The notes under the pieces are model-generated. The model was not told the origin of the DNA. It saw only the letters and a program-made list of their open reading frames with translations, and made no database searches. A stretch of DNA of 64,000 bases, taken from NCBI RefSeq assembly GCF_015732155.1, contig NZ_WIQK01000001.1, positions 282,501 to 346,500 of the forward strand, given 5' to 3'. The translations under genes and the position numbers were made by a program. Shown one piece after another: positions 12,528-21,198 of the stretch (positions are counted from its first letter, which is position 1; every line of letters begins with the position of its first letter). Origin of the DNA: Pectinatus sottacetonis. Its GTDB lineage: Bacteria; Bacillota; Negativicutes; Selenomonadales; Selenomonadaceae.

Positions 12528-13064
12528 ATGGAATTAAAAGGATCACAAACAGAAAAAAATTTACTTGCTGCATTTGCTGGTGAATCTCAGGCTCGTAATA
12601 AATACACATTCTATGCTTCTAAGGCAAAAAAAGATGGTTATCAGCAGATTGCTCAAATTTTTGAAGAAACTGCCGGTAATGAAAAAGAACATGCTAAGAT
12701 TTGGTTCAAACTTGTACACGGTATTGCTGATACTCCTGAAAATCTTAAAGATGCTGCCGCCGGAGAACATTATGAATGGACAAGCATGTATCCTGGTTTC
12801 GCTAAAACTGCCCATGAAGAAGGCTTTACTAAAATAGCTAATCTTTTTGAAATGGTCGCAAAAATCGAAAAAGAACATGACGAACGTTATGAACTTCTTT
12901 TAACTAATATTAAGGAAGATAAAGTATTCAAAAAGAACGAAAAAGTAATTTGGATCTGCTCAAACTGCGGCTATGTATGTGAAGCTACAAATGCTCCCCA
13001 GATCTGTCCTGTATGTGCACATCCACAAGCTTTCTTTAAAGTTCGTGCCAATAATTACAAATAA
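12528..13064 (+). CDS. rbr: Rubrerythrin
   Basis: Non-haem di-iron peroxidase that protects anaerobes from hydrogen peroxide. 178 aa. The ferritin-like helical domain carries the di-iron ligands as glutamates and ExxH pairs (ESQARNKY near residue 18, EKEH near 53 and near 115). The C-terminal rubredoxin domain has two CxxC knuckles (CSNCGY and CPVCAH). AGGAGAGG lies upstream of the ATG. It stands alone on the plus strand between rlmN and the fha-pknB operon, ends in its own terminator, and is probably controlled by peroxide or iron. Confidence 0.97.
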   Translation: MELKGSQTEKNLLAAFAGESQARNKYTFYASKAKKDGYQQIAQIFEETAGNEKEHAKIWFKLVHGIADTPENLKDAAAGEHYEWTSMYPGFAKTAHEEGFTKIANLFEMVAKIEKEHDERYELLLTNIKEDKVFKKNEKVIWICSNCGYVCEATNAPQICPVCAHPQAFFKVRANNYK

Positions 13065-13092
13065 TTTTATGCTATTCATAGCATAAAGATAA

Positions 13093-13127
13093 GACCACCG
13101 GCTATTTTGAGCTAGTGGTCCTTTTTT
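13093..13127 (+). terminator. Terminator of rubrerythrin
   Basis: Stem GACCAC / GTGGTC (13093-13098 with 13115-13120), extended inside by GGCT/AGCT with one bulged base on each side, followed by CTTTTTTG. It lies 28 bp after the stop codon. Confidence 0.85.
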
Positions 13128-13323
13128 GTTTGAGCATATGAAAAAATCTCTGTAAAAAAACTTTCTCTCGAAGTTATAAGGCCTTCTAATGATGTAAGGA
13201 AGAGTAACTTGTAAAAATATTAGAATTAATATTAACTTTGCATTATACTGGTGCGGTAATATATAGGAACCTATATAAAAACTGTTTTTTATCTTTCCAT
13301 TAAAATCAAGGGAAAACAAAAAA

Positions 13324-14373
13324 CTACTCATTTTCAGCATCTAAATATGCGTTACGGAGCTGTCCGCATGCGGCATCAATATCTGTTCCCATTTCTTTTC
13401 TTACTGTATAGTTAACATGACGTTTATCCAACACAGCTAAAAAAGTTTTCATACGCTGCGGCGATGGTCTGTCAAAATTTCTTTCCTTTACTGGATTTAT
13501 CGGAATGATATTTAGATTTGCCAGACGATTCCGCAATAAATCAGCCAATGCATGTGCCTGGGCTATGTTATCATTTAATTCATTGATCAATATATATTCA
13601 TATGTTATACGCCGCTTTGTTTTTTCTGCATAATAATCGGCTGCCTTCATAACATTTTCTAATTTATACCGTTTGTTTACAGGCATGAGCTGAGAACGCA
13701 GCTCATCATCAGGAGCATGCAGGGAAACTGATAAGGTTATGGGCAAATCTTCATCAGCCAATTTTCTCATCATAGGTATAATACCAGATGTTGATAATGT
13801 AATATTGCGATAGCCAATATCCATGCAGTACTTTTCATGTACCAGCCTAATAAACCCCAGAACGTTATCATAGTTAAGCAGCGGCTCACCACTTCCCATT
13901 ATAACGATATTATTGATCCGTTCATTGTCTTTTCTAACTAGTTCCTGACTTTTTAAAGCCTGGGCAAGCATTTCCCCCGTAGTAAGATTACGCTGTAGTC
14001 CGTTTAAGGTAGAGGCACAAAAAGTACAGCCCATATTACAGCCCACTTGTGAAGATACACAGATACTATTACCATAATTCTGCCGCATTAAGACTGTTTC
14101 TACTGCGGCTTTATCGGTAAATTCCAACAACATTTTTGTAGTTCTTTTATCTTTTGCTTCTCTCTTTACAATAACATCTCCTGTTTCAATTGTATATAAG
14201 TCTGTAAGCTGCTGCCGTAGTGGCAGCGGTAGATTTGTCATTGCTGCAAAATCATATGTGTTTTTCTGATAAAGCCATTCTACTATCTGTTTGGCCCGAA
14301 ATGGTGGAAATCCACCCGGCTGCAATTCATTTTTCAGTTCTGTCAATGTAAGCCCAAAGATATTTTTAGTCAA
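13324..14373 (-). CDS. rlmN: Dual-specificity 23S rRNA/tRNA A2 methyltransferase RlmN
   Basis: Radical SAM enzyme that methylates C2 of A2503 in 23S rRNA and A37 in some tRNAs. 349 aa. The radical SAM CxxxCxxC motif is CNMGCTFC at about residue 111. The conserved GSGEPLLNYDNV segment and the C-terminal CGQLR with the second catalytic cysteine are present. The start is TTG with AGGAAAAGAT before it. It follows rsmB by 45 bp, as in the conserved Firmicutes order rsmB-rlmN-(phosphatase)-(kinase); here rubrerythrin and the fha genes sit between. Confidence 0.96.
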   Translation of the reverse strand: MTKNIFGLTLTELKNELQPGGFPPFRAKQIVEWLYQKNTYDFAAMTNLPLPLRQQLTDLYTIETGDVIVKREAKDKRTTKMLLEFTDKAAVETVLMRQNYGNSICVSSQVGCNMGCTFCASTLNGLQRNLTTGEMLAQALKSQELVRKDNERINNIVIMGSGEPLLNYDNVLGFIRLVHEKYCMDIGYRNITLSTSGIIPMMRKLADEDLPITLSVSLHAPDDELRSQLMPVNKRYKLENVMKAADYYAEKTKRRITYEYILINELNDNIAQAHALADLLRNRLANLNIIPINPVKERNFDRPSPQRMKTFLAVLDKRHVNYTVRKEMGTDIDAACGQLRNAYLDAENE

Positions 14374-14418
14374 ATCTTTTCCTGCTTTCTAAAATAAAGT
14401 TTGTCAAAAAAACTATCA

Positions 14419-15750
14419 TTATTTTTTCTTTAATCGGGCAATGAAAAACCCATCAGTATTATTTATATGCGGCATTAACTGCAGCATATTATTATCGCTG
14501 GTCAAACCTGCTGGAAGGAACTGATCAATATTATCTAAAATAAATTCAGGATTCTTTTGTAAAAATTTATTTACAACATCATTATTTTCCTCCCGATTTA
14601 TTGTACACGTACTATAGACCAGTATACCGCCTTTTTTTACTGTCATAGCAGCACTCTGCAGTATTTCATACTGTAGCTGCGGCAGTTTTTTTAATTCTTC
14701 TCTGCTTTTGTTCCAGCGGGCATCAACTTTCCGGCGCAATACACCCAGGCCGGAGCAGGGAACATCAGCCAGAACTCTATCGGCCTGCCCTTTATATTTT
14801 TCTCCCAGCAAACGGGCATCAGATAAACTATATTCTATATTTGTCAATCCCAATTTCACGACATTTTCTGTAATAAGCTTAATTTTATGCTCATAAATGT
14901 CATTGGCAATAACTCGGCCCTTATTTCCCATAAGAGTTGCAATATGCGTGGTTTTGCCCCCAGGAGCACTACACATATCAATGACCATGTCATGTGGTGA
15001 AGGCGCTACAACATGTGCTACCAACATCGAACTTTCATCCTGTACTATGGCTGAACCATCACTCAAAGCTCCTATTTTACTCAGAGCCGGATGGTCATCA
15101 CATATTATACCCTCATCACAAATATTTGATTTGTGACAAATAACACCATTTTTTTCTAAAACATTTACTAGTTCATTAGGAGCTATTTTTAAAGTATTGC
15201 ATCTTAGAGAAAGCGGGGCATTAGTATTATTGAACTGGCACAATTTAATCGTTTCCTCTACACCTAACTTTTTAATAAAAAGTTTTACCATCCATTCCGG
15301 ATGCCAATATTTCAATGCAATATACAAGCTTTTGTCATTGCTGACTTTATTAAAATCGCCTTTACTCTCATCTCGCGAAAGAGTCCTCAATACAGCATTT
15401 ACAAATTTAACGGTCCCTGTATGTCCATGTTTTTTAGCCAATTTTACGGATTCATTACAAGCTGCTGAAACAGGAACTTTATCCATATATAATAATTGAT
15501 ATATTCCCATCCGTAAAATTATTTTTATCATAGGATGTATTTTTTTTAACGGCATTTTAATATATTGGCGCAATATCCATAAAAGAGTATCCCCTGCTTT
15601 TACCGTACCATATACAAGTTCTGTCACAAACCGCCTGTCTTTATCTGCCAGTTTATTTTTTTTTAAAAACCGTCCCAGAGCTATATTGGCATATGCCCCG
15701 TTATTATATATATCTAACAAAATCTTAAAAGCTGCTTCTCTGGCATTCAT
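14419..15750 (-). CDS. rsmB: 16S rRNA (cytosine-967-C5)-methyltransferase RsmB
   Basis: Makes m5C967 in 16S rRNA. 443 aa. An N-terminal NusB-like RNA-binding domain (1 to about 140) precedes a SAM-dependent methyltransferase domain with CSAPGGKTTHIA (SAM binding), DVPCSGLGVLRRK (motif IV cysteine) and YSTCTINREEN (catalytic cysteine). The start ATG overlaps the DUF116 stop codon by one base (TAATG), so the two genes are translationally coupled. Confidence 0.96.
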   Translation of the reverse strand: MNAREAAFKILLDIYNNGAYANIALGRFLKKNKLADKDRRFVTELVYGTVKAGDTLLWILRQYIKMPLKKIHPMIKIILRMGIYQLLYMDKVPVSAACNESVKLAKKHGHTGTVKFVNAVLRTLSRDESKGDFNKVSNDKSLYIALKYWHPEWMVKLFIKKLGVEETIKLCQFNNTNAPLSLRCNTLKIAPNELVNVLEKNGVICHKSNICDEGIICDDHPALSKIGALSDGSAIVQDESSMLVAHVVAPSPHDMVIDMCSAPGGKTTHIATLMGNKGRVIANDIYEHKIKLITENVVKLGLTNIEYSLSDARLLGEKYKGQADRVLADVPCSGLGVLRRKVDARWNKSREELKKLPQLQYEILQSAAMTVKKGGILVYSTCTINREENNDVVNKFLQKNPEFILDNIDQFLPAGLTSDNNMLQLMPHINNTDGFFIARLKKK

Positions 15751-16523
15751 TATCTTTTTTTATCTCCATCTTCATTTATTATATATTTTTGTATCATTGC
15801 TTTAACTTCTACTAAATCAACCGTAGTATTATAACATGGCCCATTGGGTCTTATATTCAGCACACCAACAGCTGGTAGAGGATAAACATCCTGTATACCG
15901 CTTGTCAAATCCCGTTCACAGGCAATTGCCAGAATAAGCTTTGGATGCATTTCACGAACCAGTTTTCTCGCCAGTGTTCCCCCTGTAACAACGTGAAAAT
16001 GGAAGCCGACTTTTTCTGCCATTTTCAACATTTCTCCAATAGCACAGCCACCACATTTATGGCAGTTATTAACATCGTAGGTTATTTTATATTTACAAGA
16101 TGCCAGCTGCAGACAATGTGGTGAAAGAACCAGTAAATCTTCTGGTTTTACTTTTATATGCCTGTATTTTATAAGTCTGTTATTAAGATTTACAAATGAG
16201 CGTTCTATACTGCGGCGTGATATTTTTAATATCCGGCCCCATAAAAGTATTAGCGGAAAAAGCATATTTACCATATGATAAATAAATTTATGTCCAAAAC
16301 TAAATCTGGCCAGCGGAGATATTATAATTATAACGTTCAAAAGGGTAATGGTCATAACCACAAAAATGATTATACATATACCAAGAAAAAATGATGGCAG
16401 GCCCACAGATATTTCTCTGAGACCTAAATAGCTTATTTTACCAATAATACCAGCTATAATAAATAATGTTATTATACTCAAAAACATTAATAAAGGCAAA
16501 AGTATCTTTTTATTTTCTCCCAT
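15750..16523 (-). CDS. DUF116 membrane protein
   Basis: 257 aa, function unknown. Two or three hydrophobic helices fill the first ~110 residues. A soluble part follows with a cysteine cluster (CHKCGGC near residue 160, plus flanking cysteines near 137, 143 and 202) that could bind metal or an Fe-S cluster. DUF116 genes are often found beside rsmB, fmt or def in Firmicutes, as here. It is the first gene of DUF116-rsmB-rlmN. GGAG precedes the ATG. No function is proposed. Confidence 0.85.
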   Translation of the reverse strand: MGENKKILLPLLMFLSIITLFIIAGIIGKISYLGLREISVGLPSFFLGICIIIFVVMTITLLNVIIIISPLARFSFGHKFIYHMVNMLFPLILLWGRILKISRRSIERSFVNLNNRLIKYRHIKVKPEDLLVLSPHCLQLASCKYKITYDVNNCHKCGGCAIGEMLKMAEKVGFHFHVVTGGTLARKLVREMHPKLILAIACERDLTSGIQDVYPLPAVGVLNIRPNGPCYNTTVDLVEVKAMIQKYIINEDGDKKR

Positions 16524-16744
16524 ATTTCATACTCCATAACAAATAACAAAATTTTATCGTTAAAACTGATTTTTAATAATCACTTTATTTGTCATAGTTA
16601 TTATTATTTTATAGAAAATTTTTAGCAGTTATTTTCAATTTTTGCTATAAATAATTAATAAATAACCAGTTTTATAATAATATTTTTTAATTCCACTTTA
16701 AAGTTTATCACATTCCCTAAAATAAGACATGTCTGTCTTTATTA

Positions 16745-18505
16745 TTAATTTTTTTTATTTGTTTCTGCCGAAGTCTGCTTATGAAACTGCATACGATAAT
16801 ACCTGGCATATAGACCATTCTTTTGCATAAGCTCTTCATGACTGCCACGTTCTGTAATATTATGATGCCGTATTACAAGAATTTCATCTGCATTCTGGAT
16901 AGTGCTAAGACGATGTGCCACTACTACAGTTGTACGATTTTCCGCTAGTAAATCCAACGATTTTTGAATATAGCGTTCACTTTCATTATCTAACGCACTT
17001 GTTGCTTCATCAAGTATTAAAATACGGGGATTCTTTAAAAATACTCTGGCTATGGAAATACGCTGCTTTTGTCCACCTGAAAGCCTCGTTCCCCGTTCCC
17101 CTACCAAGCTGTCATATTTATCTGGCAGACTCATAATAAAATCATGTATATTAGCCTGCTTTGCCGCGGCAATAATTTCCTCTTCTGGTGCATTAGGCTT
17201 TCCATAGGCTATATTTGACTTTATTGTTCCATTAAACATATAAACATCCTGTTGTACAATCCCTATATTATTTCTTAAAGAAGCAATCTTTATATCTCTT
17301 ATATCTCTCCCATCAATACAAATAGATCCGTCTGTTACATCATAAAAACGTGGCAAAAGTGAACAAATCGTCGTTTTTCCTCCGCCTGAAGGTCCCACTA
17401 AGGCAACAGTGTTACCTGCTCTTACCGTAAAGCTTATATTTTCTAAAACATTCTGGCTGTCTTCGTAGGAAAAAGAAACATTTTTGTAAGCTATATTGCC
17501 TTTTACTTTCCCAATATCTATTGCACCCAATTTATCTTTTATTGCAATATCAGTATCTATTATATCAACAAATCGGCAAAAACCTGTATAACCTTTCTGA
17601 AACTGCTCAGTAAAACTTATAAGCATATTTATTGGTTTTAAAAATATCCCTATATAAAGCGCAAATACTGCCAAGTCAGTTGGTTTTAACATATTATGTG
17701 CTATAAAATAGCCACCTGCCGAAAGCACTGCCATATAACTCAATCCGACAAAAACGCCACCTCCGGCAACAAAACGTCCCATTGCCATATAGCTAGCATT
17801 TTTAGACGCAAGAAACTTATCATTACTTTTTTTAAATTTAGCATGTTCAAGCACTTCATTACCAAATGATTTGACTACCCGTATTCCCGCCAGGCTATCC
17901 TGCAAAGATGAATTTACATCAGCTATTTTCTTTCTATTATCAAGAAATACTGCTTTCATTTTACGATTCTGCCATACGCCAAAAAATAGCATTAGCAACA
18001 TTATGGTAAATAATATTGCCGACAGCTGTACATTTATCATTCCCATTAAAATAAAAGCTCCGGTAATTTCCAATATTGCCAAAAACAGATTTTCTGGTCC
18101 ATGATGCGCCAGTTCTGAGATGTCAAATAAATCGGAAACAAGTTTGCTCATCATTATTCCTGTATTATTTTTATCATAATATGAAAAGGACAGTGCCTGA
18201 TATTTTTCAAATAAAATACGTCTCATTTCACTTTCCATGCGCGCTCCCATTATATGACCCCATGTTGTTATATAAAGTTGTGAAAAATATCTTATTACAT
18301 AAAGAACTATCATTATAGCAGCTATATAAATACAACCTTTTATTATTTCGTTCTGCGGTCCCACGAATAACGTATGCGTCGCATAATATAAAAGCTGTGG
18401 AAAAGACAGATCTACAGCAGCCACTAAAGTCGCACAAATCAAATCGAAAAAAAATAACCGCATATGCGGTTTGTAAAATTCAATAAAACGATAAAAAACT
18501 TTCAT
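16745..18505 (-). CDS. ABC transporter, fused membrane and ATPase domains (MsbA/MdlB type)
   Basis: Half-transporter exporter, 586 aa. Residues 1 to about 310 contain six membrane helices. The ATPase domain (about 335-575) has Walker A GPSGGGKTT, signature LSGGQ, Walker B ILILDEAT and the H-loop AHRLST. Lipid-exporting MsbA of outer-membrane species and generic multidrug exporters share this layout, so the substrate cannot be named. It lies 12 bp downstream of the exonuclease gene and is probably co-transcribed. Only a weak hairpin follows it (16724-16739). Confidence 0.92.
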   Translation of the reverse strand: MKVFYRFIEFYKPHMRLFFFDLICATLVAAVDLSFPQLLYYATHTLFVGPQNEIIKGCIYIAAIMIVLYVIRYFSQLYITTWGHIMGARMESEMRRILFEKYQALSFSYYDKNNTGIMMSKLVSDLFDISELAHHGPENLFLAILEITGAFILMGMINVQLSAILFTIMLLMLFFGVWQNRKMKAVFLDNRKKIADVNSSLQDSLAGIRVVKSFGNEVLEHAKFKKSNDKFLASKNASYMAMGRFVAGGGVFVGLSYMAVLSAGGYFIAHNMLKPTDLAVFALYIGIFLKPINMLISFTEQFQKGYTGFCRFVDIIDTDIAIKDKLGAIDIGKVKGNIAYKNVSFSYEDSQNVLENISFTVRAGNTVALVGPSGGGKTTICSLLPRFYDVTDGSICIDGRDIRDIKIASLRNNIGIVQQDVYMFNGTIKSNIAYGKPNAPEEEIIAAAKQANIHDFIMSLPDKYDSLVGERGTRLSGGQKQRISIARVFLKNPRILILDEATSALDNESERYIQKSLDLLAENRTTVVVAHRLSTIQNADEILVIRHHNITERGSHEELMQKNGLYARYYRMQFHKQTSAETNKKN

Positions 18506-18517
18506 ACTTTACCCCTT

Positions 18518-19195
18518 TTATTCCACTTTCATCCCTTTTAATTTATCACCAAATAAATCCCCCAGTGAATATGTCATCGGACTGCTTGGTTTCAAAACAT
18601 TCAATACAGGATCCATGACTTTTTGAAAATTCTTTTTATCACGTGACAAGATGAAAATACGAGCTGTATTTTCAGCATCCCATAAAGCATCATGCATTCT
18701 GCCAACAAAATTTTCTCCCATTGCCCCGACAGCTGCCCGTAATGTTATCATCCTGTTTAATCCAAGCATTGAACAATATTCTTTTTGTAAATCATACCAC
18801 GGACAAATAAGCACTGGATAATTTTCTAATTTCATTTTTTTGAGAGTAACTTCCTGTTCTATCTGCCTGCGGTCATTTTCGCTCCACGCGTAAACAGATA
18901 AAGCTTCATCCTTGTTGCAATATACCTTGAGCCATTGGCCAAATTCCTGCATTGCTATTGCAAAATACGGAGCATCCTCTACTAGTTCATTTGTAACACC
19001 TGTAAGTTTTTCATAGCGTTTTCCTATAGGATTATACTGTGGTTTTACATATTGACGGTACTGTGCCGTTTTTTTATAGCTGTCATCTACTATAACAGCT
19101 CCTATTTCTACTATCTCATTCTTACAAATACAGCGTTCTTCTTTAAATTTATTTATTATAGGATTCATCTCTAAATCAATAATAATATATTTCAT
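18518..19195 (-). CDS. DEDDh-family 3'-5' exonuclease (KapD/ERI-1-like)
   Basis: 225 aa. Exonuclease fold with the four acidic residues in order: DLE (residues 6-8), a middle Asp in the AWSENDRRQ region, and the HDALWDAENT motif (His plus Asp) near residue 165. The family includes RNase T, KapD and DnaQ-like enzymes; substrate unknown. GAGAGGAT precedes the ATG. It is the first gene of a pair with the ABC exporter. Confidence 0.87.
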   Translation of the reverse strand: MKYIIIDLEMNPIINKFKEERCICKNEIVEIGAVIVDDSYKKTAQYRQYVKPQYNPIGKRYEKLTGVTNELVEDAPYFAIAMQEFGQWLKVYCNKDEALSVYAWSENDRRQIEQEVTLKKMKLENYPVLICPWYDLQKEYCSMLGLNRMITLRAAVGAMGENFVGRMHDALWDAENTARIFILSRDKKNFQKVMDPVLNVLKPSSPMTYSLGDLFGDKLKGMKVE

Positions 19196-19340
19196 AAATT
19201 ATATCCTCTCGGCATACGAAACTATCTGTAATACAAATAATAAATATTACTGTTTATATTGTATAATAATATTTATTTTACATCATATTTTACCATAAGT
19301 ACATATGCTGCTAGGTATATTTTATTATGATAACAGCTAA

Positions 19341-19392
19341 AAACAAAAAAAGCTGGAAGTTAAATAATAATAACACTTAACTTCCAGCTTTT
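19341..19392 (-). terminator. Terminator after the small gene at 19403
   Basis: A perfect 16-bp inverted repeat, AAAAGCTGGAAGTTAA (19348-19363) with its complement at 19377-19392, followed on the minus strand by T7 (complement of 19344-19350 and onward). It ends the SLC13-to-decarboxylase transcript. Confidence 0.9.
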
Positions 19393-19402
19393 ATATTGTA
19401 TT

Positions 19403-19639
19403 TTATCTACATTTTGTCATTCTTTTTCTCAACGAAGGTGCCGCATGTTCATTACGGGAAAAAGACCACATCGGCATTTTAGCAAGACGGAAAAAAGGTG
19501 GATGTTCCTGATATATTACATCAAGATTGAAACTTGTATTATCAACAATTACATTAAATTGCCGTTTTTTTAAAGCCTGCTCATTTACAACGCTGAGTTC
19601 AAAGGATTCCCCTTCAACATTAACATGAAAGTTTTTCAT
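19403..19639 (-). CDS. Small protein like the head of a decarboxylase biotin carrier, no biotin domain
   Basis: 78 aa from the ATG that has GAGGAG 8 bases upstream; an upstream in-frame GTG would add three codons. The first ~15 residues (MKNFHVNVEGESFELSV) resemble the N-terminus of carrier subunits of Na+-translocating decarboxylases, and a similar strand pattern (FNVIVDNTSFNLDV) follows. The Ala/Pro linker and the AMKM biotinylation motif are absent, and a strong terminator lies just after the stop, so nothing is hidden downstream. The C-terminus is basic. It is the last gene after the beta subunit. It may be a remnant or an accessory subunit; function unknown. Confidence 0.6.
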   Translation of the reverse strand: MKNFHVNVEGESFELSVVNEQALKKRQFNVIVDNTSFNLDVIYQEHPPFFRLAKMPMWSFSRNEHAAPSLRKRMTKCR

Positions 19640-19665
19640 TTGATGCACTCCTCACTCCTTTAATA

Positions 19666-20793
19666 TCAGCCAAACATAGCCAGCATTGTCCCTGCTGCCA
19701 CAGCCGTTCCGATAACTCCGGCAACATTCGGTCCCATGGCATGCATAAGCAAATAATTGCTTGGATTAGCCCGCTGTCCTTCAATTTGTGAAACACGTGC
19801 TGCCATAGGAACTGCTGAAACACCAGCTGAGCCAATCAACGGATTCACTTTTCCTCCGCTGAAATAACACATTACTTTTCCCAAAAGAACACCAGCAGCT
19901 GTCCCCACAATAAAAGCTAATAAACCTAATAATATAATTTTTATTGTTGCCAGACGGAGAAAAGCATCACCCGACATGGTAAGACCTGTGCCCAATGCCA
20001 GAAAAATGGTAACAATGTTGATAAGGGCATTTTGCGCTGTATCAGCCAGACGATCAGTAACACCTGATTCACGGAACAGATTTCCCAGCATAAGCATACC
20101 AATAAGAGCTGATATCGATGGCAGCAATAAGCTTATGACTATTGTTGTGATTATCGGGAACAAGATTTTTTCAAACTTGCTTACATGACGTAATTGCCCC
20201 ATCTTTATTTCACGTTCTTTTTTAGTTGTCAAAAGCCGCATGACCGGCGGTTGGATAAGCGGCACTAAAGACATATAAGAATACGCCGCCACGGCAACAG
20301 CTCCCAGAATCTCCGGTGCCAGTTTTGTTGCCAGATAAATGGCGGTTGGTCCGTCAGCCCCGCCGATAATTCCAATAGAAGCAGCTTGCTGTACTGTGAA
20401 ACCCATCGACATTGCTCCATAGAGGGCAATAAAAACACCAAACTGTGCTGCTGCTCCCAACCATAACGTATTTGGGTTAGCAATAAGCGGCCCAAAATCT
20501 GTCATCGCCCCTACACCTAAAAATATTAAAGGCGGAAAAATTTCAAAATGAATTCCCATGCTTATGGCATGCATGACACCTTCTTCAAACCCATTATTGG
20601 GAAAATTAGCTAATATACAGCCAAAAGCAATTGGGGTCAAAAGTAATGGTTCAAATCCTTTTACTATCGCCAGATACAGTAGAATCCCTGCTATTATCAT
20701 CATTATTATATTACTCATGTGCAGTGATATATATCCACTGTCAGCCCATACCGAGTGCAGTGCTACAGCAAAGGCTCCCATAAAATTATCCAT
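19666..20793 (-). CDS. Na+-translocating decarboxylase beta subunit (OadB/MmdB/GcdB)
   Basis: Integral membrane subunit that decarboxylates carboxybiotin and pumps Na+. About 375 aa, mostly hydrophobic. The key motifs are intact: GGADGPTAI with the essential Asp in the re-entrant region, and [10 protein letters not shown] with the Asn and Gly of helix VIII. The start is the ATG with GGAAGGATT upstream. It lies downstream of the gamma-like gene. No carboxyltransferase (alpha) or biotin carrier gene is in the window, so the substrate (oxaloacetate, methylmalonyl-CoA or other) cannot be assigned. Confidence 0.93.
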   Translation of the reverse strand: MDNFMGAFAVALHSVWADSGYISLHMSNIIMMIIAGILLYLAIVKGFEPLLLTPIAFGCILANFPNNGFEEGVMHAISMGIHFEIFPPLIFLGVGAMTDFGPLIANPNTLWLGAAAQFGVFIALYGAMSMGFTVQQAASIGIIGGADGPTAIYLATKLAPEILGAVAVAAYSYMSLVPLIQPPVMRLLTTKKEREIKMGQLRHVSKFEKILFPIITTIVISLLLPSISALIGMLMLGNLFRESGVTDRLADTAQNALINIVTIFLALGTGLTMSGDAFLRLATIKIILLGLLAFIVGTAAGVLLGKVMCYFSGGKVNPLIGSAGVSAVPMAARVSQIEGQRANPSNYLLMHAMGPNVAGVIGTAVAAGTMLAMFG

Positions 20794-20858
20794 ATATACC
20801 AATCCTTCCTAAAACAAAAGTTTATTAAGCAATAATTACTATGACTTTACCATATCGA

Positions 20859-21170
20859 CTATGACTTTTTGACAATGGATCTTATTTTTACATCTTTATA
20901 CCCATAAGCCATAATCGCTGTAGTTATAACAGCAAGCAAAGTTTTGTCTTCCATATTAAGCTTTTTCTCCTGTGGCAGGGAGGCTGACGGCACTGCAGAC
21001 GGTCTTCGTATAGATACGGGACTTGGTATATCTGTTTTGCCTTTTTTTTCATAAATAGCATCATTAATGACTTTTAAAAGTCTTATTATCAGACTCAAAA
21101 CAAACAACACAGCAAAAACGATCGTCATATTTATCAGCATTATAAGCAGAGGATCATGTGTACCATGCAT
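20859..21170 (-). CDS. Decarboxylase gamma/delta-type membrane subunit (OadG family)
   Basis: 103 aa. One N-terminal membrane helix (about 10-32), a polar Ala/Pro/Ser linker, and a C-terminal segment MEDKTLLAVITTAIMAYGY typical of OadG/MmdD C-termini, the part that holds the complex together. AAAAGGAAG precedes the ATG. It lies between the SHMT-like and beta-subunit genes in one transcript. Confidence 0.85.
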   Translation of the reverse strand: MHGTHDPLLIMLINMTIVFAVLFVLSLIIRLLKVINDAIYEKKGKTDIPSPVSIRRPSAVPSASLPQEKKLNMEDKTLLAVITTAIMAYGYKDVKIRSIVKKS

Positions 21171-21198
21171 AAGTTACACTTCCTTTTAAATTTAATAT

